Source of the DNA: Granulosicoccus sp964449565
GTDB taxonomy: Bacteria; Pseudomonadota; Gammaproteobacteria; Granulosicoccales; Granulosicoccaceae
NCBI GenBank assembly: GCA_964449565.1
Contig: CAYUZB010000067.1
Span: forward strand, 1 to 20,496
DNA: 20,496 nt
Direction of reading: 5' to 3'
This document shows, in pieces, positions 16,374 through 20,496 of the stretch. The position numbers were made by a program, and so were the translations under genes. The notes under the pieces were generated by a model. That model was not told the origin of the DNA. It made no database searches and saw nothing but the letters and a program-made list of their open reading frames with translations. The stretch's first letter is position 1. The number at the start of each line of letters is the position of its first letter.

Positions 16374-17692
16374 GTTTCAACAACATCTGGCAAGTGAACT
16401 CTGGCCCGGAACCCACCGAGCCTGGATGACTTGTCAAAGTCGAGCTTGCCATCATAAGTATCGACAATGTCTTTGACGATCGACAGTCCTAATCCATGCC
16501 CTGATATTGATTCATCGAGTCGCACGCCTCGATCGGTCAACTGACTGATTTCTTCGGGTGAACAGCCCGGACCGTCATCCTCAACTTCAAACAACACGCC
16601 ATTGGCAGCACGTACATTGACCATCACAACACTGTTTGCCCACTTCACGGCATTATCCAGAAGGTTCCCGATCAACTCCAGCATGTCTTGTCGGTCATGC
16701 AGCAATTGCACATCCGGACCGATGCTGTAGCGCACATCAATCTTTTTCTCAGCGTACACCTGCTGCAACAATCCGATCAAGGGGGGTAACTCTGCGTCGA
16801 TATCAAAACGTTGGCCAACTGTGCCTCTACCTGCCAAGCGCGCTCGTTTGAGTTCACCATCAATCAGCGTGCTGATCCGTTCCGCATGCAGGTGTACGGA
16901 ATCATCACTCTCTTTATCGGCCGCTCGCAGCAAAAGATTCATCGGCCCCTTGACAGCATGCGCCAGATTACCCACCGCATTTCTCGACTGGCGCAAGCGC
17001 TGATCGAAACGCAATAAAAGACGATTGAACTCGCGTACCAACGGCATGATTTCAACCGGCACATCTTCTGACAAGGAGGTGACCTTGCCGCGTTCGAGAC
17101 GGTTGATGTCGTGTCGTATCGCATCCAGTTGCGAAACCGATCCTTTGACAATGTAATGCTGTACAGCGACCAGCGCCGCAAGTATGGCGAGCGCAATACC
17201 GGCAAACAACCATTGAAAAACACGTAATCGGGATTGGATCGGTGAAACATCTTCGGCAACCGTTATCGTGAATGTCTGGCCTTCACGTGAATAGCCACCA
17301 GACCAGAGCAGTAACGGTGATTCACCACGCCCGAGCATTCGACGCTTGACTTGCTGACCTGCCGCTAGCATCGGAGTGATGAGATTTTGATCCCAGGCGG
17401 ATCGAGACATCAGCTTATTGTCATTCGCAAGGCGAATAACAAAATAACGACCAGACGCCGGTAACTCATACCGATAATCAACGTAGCCGGTCAATCTCGC
17501 TGAAGCGCTGATGCCTAGTTGATCGATAAAAAGAGAGCGTTCAAGATTTCGCGCTTCCACTTGCAGGCGTGAATAAACGAAGCTCTCACTGAGTTGTCGG
17601 CTGGTCAAGGTGCCAGCCCACCAGAAGATGAACATCAGAACGACAAGGCTTGCAATCATACCCGCCTGCAGGCTGCGCTCAAGGGAGTTCAA
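16361..17692 (-). CDS. Membrane sensor histidine kinase, PhoQ/QseC-like
   Basis: Inner-membrane sensor that should phosphorylate the regulator at 17715-18383. In 443 residues: TM1 at about 12-27, a periplasmic domain of about 130 residues, TM2 at about 159-178, a HAMP-like linker, then the H-box NLAHAVKGP with phosphorylated H245, N-box LIGNLLDNAVKWA (341-352), G1 VEDDGPG (370-376) and G2 GHGLGLSIVKD (398-408). The HxxK-P form of the H-box and the DRGVRLDE element recall PhoQ-like kinases; the input is unknown. The periplasmic segment lacks the acidic cluster used by PhoQ for Mg. The start is TTG (17690-17692) with GAGG six bases upstream; the first ATG is 11 codons on. Gap to the regulator is 22 bp. 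Confidence 0.93.
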   Translation of the reverse strand: MNSLERSLQAGMIASLVVLMFIFWWAGTLTSRQLSESFVYSRLQVEARNLERSLFIDQLGISASARLTGYVDYRYELPASGRYFVIRLANDNKLMSRSAWDQNLITPMLAAGQQVKRRMLGRGESPLLLWSGGYSREGQTFTITVAEDVSPIQSRLRVFQWLFAGIALAILAALVAVQHYIVKGSVSQLDAIRHDINRLERGKVTSLSEDVPVEIMPLVREFNRLLLRFDQRLRQSRNAVGNLAHAVKGPMNLLLRAADKESDDSVHLHAERISTLIDGELKRARLAGRGTVGQRFDIDAELPPLIGLLQQVYAEKKIDVRYSIGPDVQLLHDRQDMLELIGNLLDNAVKWANSVVMVNVRAANGVLFEVEDDGPGCSPEEISQLTDRGVRLDESISGHGLGLSIVKDIVDTYDGKLDFDKSSRLGGFRARVHLPDVVETKAR

Positions 17693-17714
17693 GCGAAACC
17701 TCGCGCAGGGTCTG

Positions 17715-18383
17715 TCAGGCTACTGGATCATTGAACACATAACCCTGCCCGCGTTTGGTCAGGATCATCTGGGTGCCAATTTTTTCCCGCAGTCGACGAA
17801 TATAGACTTCGATCAGATTGCTTTCGCGTTCGGACTCCTGATCATAGACATGTTCAACGAGAACGGATTTGGACAAGATGCGACCACTGTTCAACATCAT
17901 GTAGCGCAGTAAACGAAATTCCGTACCGGTTAGCTGATAACGCTCCTTGTTACCGACCTCGACTTCCTGTATGTCCTCGTCAAGTTTCAGGCTGCGGGTT
18001 TCTATCTGATAGGCCGTGCGGCCGTGGCGGCGATAGATCAATGCGCGGACCCTTGCTATCAGTTCTTCGGTATGAAACGGCTTACCCAGATAGTCATCCG
18101 CACCAGCCTTGAACCCATCAACACGTTCGTACCATTGATCACGGGCTGTGAGTACGATGACAGGCACCTTGTTCTTGGCCTTGCGCCAAGTTTCCAGCAC
18201 GTCCATTCCCGGTTTTTGCGGCAAGCCAAGATCGAGTATTACCGCGTCATAAGGCTCGGTATTACCCAGATGTTCAGCATCAACGCCGTTGTTGGCGACG
18301 TCTACCGCAAACCCCGCCTTGACGAGATCGCTCTTGAGCAGAGCAACCAGATCAGGATCATCTTCGACCAGCAAAAGCCGCAT
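17715..18383 (-). CDS. OmpR/PhoP-family response regulator
   Basis: DNA-binding regulator of the two-component pair. In 222 residues the receiver domain (1-115) has the acidic pocket E7/D8/D9, phosphoacceptor D51 (VILDLGLP), T79 and K101 (LGKPF). The C-terminal winged-helix domain (about 125-222) ends in SNLIEVYIRRLREKIG and TKRGQGYVF, typical of OmpR-family effector domains. The LTARDQWYERVDGFKAGADDYLGKPFH stretch recalls PhoP/QseB. Start ATG 18383 has AGGA about ten bases upstream. Transcribed before the kinase gene as one unit. Which genes it controls cannot be told from the window. Confidence 0.95.
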   Translation of the reverse strand: MRLLLVEDDPDLVALLKSDLVKAGFAVDVANNGVDAEHLGNTEPYDAVILDLGLPQKPGMDVLETWRKAKNKVPVIVLTARDQWYERVDGFKAGADDYLGKPFHTEELIARVRALIYRRHGRTAYQIETRSLKLDEDIQEVEVGNKERYQLTGTEFRLLRYMMLNSGRILSKSVLVEHVYDQESERESNLIEVYIRRLREKIGTQMILTKRGQGYVFNDPVA

Positions 18384-18656
18384 GTGTGTCAGTTCCTAAC
18401 CCTTACCGCGCCAAGGGATTTGTTTTGTTGATGATAAAGCGCATGACGATGTCGAACAATAGTTCCGAGCAAACCAAGCAGGATAATCGTAACCCAAATG
18501 ATTTCATAGTAGGCTGAGAGTGGATAAAAGGCGATTTTCCAAAGTATTTACAGTCAGCTAGCGCACATCAGCACATGATTTTGTGATAAGGCTGGCAATT
18601 CGTACTGATTTTAGTAGGATAGAGCAACGACTCGACGGCTACCGACCCGACGACCC
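18384..18656. other. Divergent 273-bp spacer with control regions and an unexplained open frame
   Basis: The spacer separates the minus-strand regulator gene from the plus-strand gene at 18657, so it should hold promoters for both; none has good -35 and -10 boxes. A plus-strand TAGGAT near 18616-18621 is a possible -10 for the 18657 gene. On the minus strand a 52-codon open frame (18389-18547) encodes a transmembrane-like stretch but has no ATG, GTG or TTG near its beginning. A different minus-strand frame holds a 34-codon ORF (18403-18507) starting with ATG but no ribosome-binding site. Confidence 0.4.
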
Positions 18657-19052
18657 ATGGCACGAAACCATAACTTCTACTTTGACAAGGACGGAAGTCC
18701 CCGTGCTCGCGGCCCTGCCTCTGAAAAGGTTCTAATGACTTTCCTTGAAGTGGACGTACAGGGCAGCGACCATATTTGTCACGACCTGATGGAAGACCTC
18801 ACGGCCATCGAGGATGAGTCGGATGACTCGCGCGAATTCATCGGCAATGCTCACAGTGTGACCATCACCCCGGACGGCGTAGTCATCGACAGGCTGCACG
18901 ATGGCAACCTCGAGGGAGATGACGGGAGCGCGGCAGACCATCCCTATAACGTGGCCTTGAAGCACTTTCGTGAAATCCTGGAAGACTGGGAAGCGTTCAT
19001 ACTGGATGATCAGCTCGATGATCCAATGCTCGACGATGAGCTCCTGACCTGA
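18657..19052 (+). CDS. Small acidic protein, possibly YacL/UPF0231-like
   Basis: Function unknown. The 131-residue product is very acidic, with Asp/Glu dense throughout and especially in the last 25 residues, and has no signal peptide or membrane segment. The N-terminal NFYFDKDGSPRAR, the middle HSVTITPDGVVI and the helix FREILEDWEAFI follow the layout of E. coli YacL (UPF0231), but identity is low and I regard this as tentative. Start ATG 18657 lacks a ribosome-binding site; the ATG at 18735 has AAAAGG five bases upstream but would remove the YacL-like N-terminus. GC-rich third codon positions support this strand over the long antisense frame. It starts a plus-strand run with the next gene 54 bp on. 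Confidence 0.75.
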   Translation: MARNHNFYFDKDGSPRARGPASEKVLMTFLEVDVQGSDHICHDLMEDLTAIEDESDDSREFIGNAHSVTITPDGVVIDRLHDGNLEGDDGSAADHPYNVALKHFREILEDWEAFILDDQLDDPMLDDELLT

Positions 19053-19106
19053 CGTTAGGTGATAGGCTTGTAACTCTCGGCTTATCCACCCTATACGAGT
19101 CAACAA

Positions 19107-19652
19107 ATGAACAAAATCCTCAACGAGCTTCTGGGTGCGGGTAACAACCCGGCACTCAGCCAGCTGCAAAAACAGTTTGATCTGTCCGAAAAGGAAACTC
19201 GCGTTGCGGTCGAGGAACTGATACCGGCGCTACAACGTGGACTGCAGAACAATACCCGGGAAGCTCCCGGAATGGATGATTTGCTGGAAGCGCTTCGGAC
19301 CGGTGAACACGCCAAATATATGGAACAGCCAGGCTCGCTCGGCAATTCGACGACCACTAAAGACGGTAACGACATCCTCGGACATATCCTGGGTAACAAG
19401 GATGTCAGCCGGGAAGTAGCAAAACGCGCGTCAAACAAGTCTGGCATCAGTTCCACCATTCTCAAGAAGATGCTGCCCATTGTCGCGACAATGGTCATGG
19501 GCAGCCTGAGCAAGAAAGTCATTGGCGGCAATCGCGGTGCAGTCAATCGCAGTAGCTCAGGCGGTTTGTTGACCTCTCTGCTCGATGGTGACAATGACGG
19601 TTCTGTGTGGGATGACGTTCTTGGCATGGCCGCCAAAACCATGTTGCGATAA
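19107..19652 (+). CDS. DUF937 domain protein
   Basis: Cytoplasmic-looking protein of 181 residues with the DUF937 pattern: an N-terminal helical region (LSQLQKQFDLSEKETRVAVEELIPAL), the signature GNDILGHILGNKDVSREVAKRAS at about residues 86-108, then a hydrophobic helix LKKMLPIVATMVMGSLSKK and a Gly/Ser-rich segment leading to SGGLLTSLLDGDNDGSVWDDVLG. The LLDGDNDGSVWDD ending is common in the family. No biochemical function is established that I can state with confidence. It follows the acidic gene by 54 bp and precedes the ferredoxin gene by 54 bp; whether all are one transcript is unclear. Confidence 0.88.
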   Translation: MNKILNELLGAGNNPALSQLQKQFDLSEKETRVAVEELIPALQRGLQNNTREAPGMDDLLEALRTGEHAKYMEQPGSLGNSTTTKDGNDILGHILGNKDVSREVAKRASNKSGISSTILKKMLPIVATMVMGSLSKKVIGGNRGAVNRSSSGGLLTSLLDGDNDGSVWDDVLGMAAKTMLR

Positions 19653-19691
19653 CGATAAATAAGTAAAAAAGAGCATTAGTTATCCAAACAA

Positions 19692-19697
19692 AAGGAG
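19692..19697 (+). promoter_or_regulatory. Strong ribosome-binding site AAGGAG of the ferredoxin gene
   Basis: AAGGAG lies nine bases before ATG 19707, much closer to consensus than the sites in front of most genes here. It fixes the start of the ferredoxin gene and suggests efficient translation of the AOR unit. Confidence 0.8.
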
Positions 19698-19706
19698 CAA
19701 GCTTGT

Positions 19707-20120
19707 ATGACCAAGCAACTGATTCTGGATGCAGACAAGTGCACCAGTTGCCTGCAATGTGAAATAGCCTGCTCACTCGAGCATGAAGGTTTGTTTGCTC
19801 CGGCATTCTCACGCATCAAGGTTTTTGAATTCGAGCACGGTCGACGCAATGTTCCTTATACCTGTACACAGTGTGAAGAAGCCTGGTGCATGCAGGCTTG
19901 CCCGACCGATGCCATCAGTATCAATCAAGATCTGGGGACGAAGGTTGTCAATGATGCGTTGTGTGTTGGTTGCAAGGTTTGCACAATTGCCTGCCCCTAC
20001 GGGACCATCAACTTCAACACACGCAGTGGCAAGGTAACCAAGTGCGATCTGTGTGATGGCGATCCAAAATGTGCTGATGCCTGCCCAACCGGTGCGATTG
20101 TCTACGGAGAGGCAACATGA
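19707..20120 (+). CDS. Four-cluster 4Fe-4S ferredoxin-like electron-transfer subunit (AOR partner)
   Basis: Small iron-sulfur protein, 137 residues, with sixteen cysteines in four clusters' worth of motifs: C12/C15/C18/C22, C53/C56/C61/C65, C86/C89/C92/C96 and C113/C116/C122/C126. This is the DMSO-reductase/HycB-type polyferredoxin layout. There is no Tat signal or membrane anchor, so it should be cytoplasmic. Its stop overlaps the start of the AOR gene (ATGA), pointing to a complex in which it takes electrons from or gives them to that enzyme, as for the small subunit AorA of Aromatoleum AOR or YdhY beside YdhV in E. coli. Which of these it resembles more cannot be decided here. Confidence 0.93.
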   Translation: MTKQLILDADKCTSCLQCEIACSLEHEGLFAPAFSRIKVFEFEHGRRNVPYTCTQCEEAWCMQACPTDAISINQDLGTKVVNDALCVGCKVCTIACPYGTINFNTRSGKVTKCDLCDGDPKCADACPTGAIVYGEAT

Positions 20121-20496
20121 CCTGGCATAAACGAGTACTGCGTGTTGATTTGACCACGCATGAAACGTTCATTGAACCGTTGAATGAGGAGTGGGCGAAC
20201 GACTATCTCGGTTCACGTGGGCTGGCCTCCAAGTATCTGATGGAGATGATGGATCCAGCCGCCGATGCTATGTCGCCAGACAATGTGTTGATCTTTGCCA
20301 CTGGCCCACTTACAGGCACTATGGCCTCGACTGGCGGACGCTATGCCGTAGTAACCAAAGGACCGTTAACCAATGCCATTGCCTGCTCCAACTCTGGTGG
20401 CAAGTTTGGCGCCGAACTCAAGTTTGCCGGATACGATTTGCTGATTTTGCAAGGGCGTTCGGCAACGCCTGTGTACCTGCTGATTCAGGATGACAA
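20117..20496 (+). CDS. Aldehyde:ferredoxin oxidoreductase family protein (tungsten enzyme), 5' part only
   Basis: Catalytic subunit of an AOR-family enzyme, typically oxidising aldehydes to acids with a tungsten bis-pterin cofactor and a 4Fe-4S cluster. The first 126 codons are present (family about 600), matching the N-terminal domain closely: GSRGLASKYL, SPDNVLIFATGPLTGT, TGGRYAVVTKGPLT (R75) and NSGGKFGAELKFAGYD (N92, G94). R75, N92 and G94 align with pterin-binding residues known from Pyrococcus AOR. The 4Fe-4S ligands lie beyond the window. ATG 20117 overlaps the ferredoxin stop, with GGAGAGG upstream. Other members include E. coli YdhV and benzoyl-CoA reductase BamB, so the substrate is not settled. 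Confidence 0.93.
   Translation, partial: MTWHKRVLRVDLTTHETFIEPLNEEWANDYLGSRGLASKYLMEMMDPAADAMSPDNVLIFATGPLTGTMASTGGRYAVVTKGPLTNAIACSNSGGKFGAELKFAGYDLLILQGRSATPVYLLIQDD

Noticed and set aside
18732..19169. 145-codon open frame on the minus strand opposite the acidic gene
   Set aside because: It spans two plus-strand genes, has no ribosome-binding site or recognisable domain, and the plus-strand frame has GC-rich third positions and family-like blocks.
19100..19642. 180-codon open frame on the minus strand opposite the DUF937 gene
   Set aside because: It mirrors the plus-strand gene almost exactly; the plus strand gives a clear DUF937 pattern while the antisense translation is low-complexity Ser/Leu/Pro/Arg.
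1..20496. CRISPR arrays, insertion sequences, phage genes or a defence system
   Set aside because: No regularly spaced repeats, transposase, integrase or recognisable defence genes were seen on either strand.

Overview
This window reads as a chromosomal, mostly housekeeping stretch of a gammaproteobacterium. The evidence is the gene order rlmE-ftsH-folP-glmM-tpiA-secG-tRNA-Leu-nuoABCDEFGHIJK, the proteobacterial-type protein sequences, a CCA-encoding tRNA-Leu(GAG) and a divergent yhbY. No order or genus can be fixed from this alone. A 100-N gap flanked by identical 55-base ends suggests a short-read, possibly metagenomic, assembly.

Positions 1-9242 (minus strand) hold eleven genes of the respiratory complex I operon, nuoA to nuoK, with nuoK cut by the window start. 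nuoC and nuoD are separate genes. Genes are tightly packed, with four ATGA-type stop/start overlaps and an 8-bp nuoC/nuoD overlap, and every expected flavin and Fe-S ligand motif is present. Just upstream lie tRNA-Leu(GAG) (9317-9401), secG, tpiA, glmM, folP, ftsH and rlmE, all on the minus strand. Together these serve NADH oxidation and proton pumping, protein export, glycolysis, the peptidoglycan precursor pathway, folate synthesis, membrane proteolysis and 23S rRNA modification. ftsH looks broken by the gap but is intact once the duplicated ends are merged.

Around 15.9-16.35 kb the divergent yhbY (plus strand) codes for a ribosome-associated RNA-binding protein. It converges on a minus-strand two-component pair of PhoP/PhoQ type (response regulator 17715-18383, sensor kinase 16361-17692). 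A 273-bp spacer follows, containing a curious open frame with a transmembrane-like stretch but no normal start codon.

From 18657 on, genes are on the plus strand: a small acidic protein possibly of the YacL/UPF0231 family, a DUF937 protein, then a two-gene unit of a four-cluster ferredoxin-like protein overlapping by ATGA the start of a tungsten-type aldehyde:ferredoxin oxidoreductase (AOR) that runs off the right edge. This AOR unit is the most distinctive biology in the window. The other clearly supported unusual point is an assembly artefact (the false gap in ftsH), not new biology. I did not see an undescribed system that I can support; the weak leads are listed as such.
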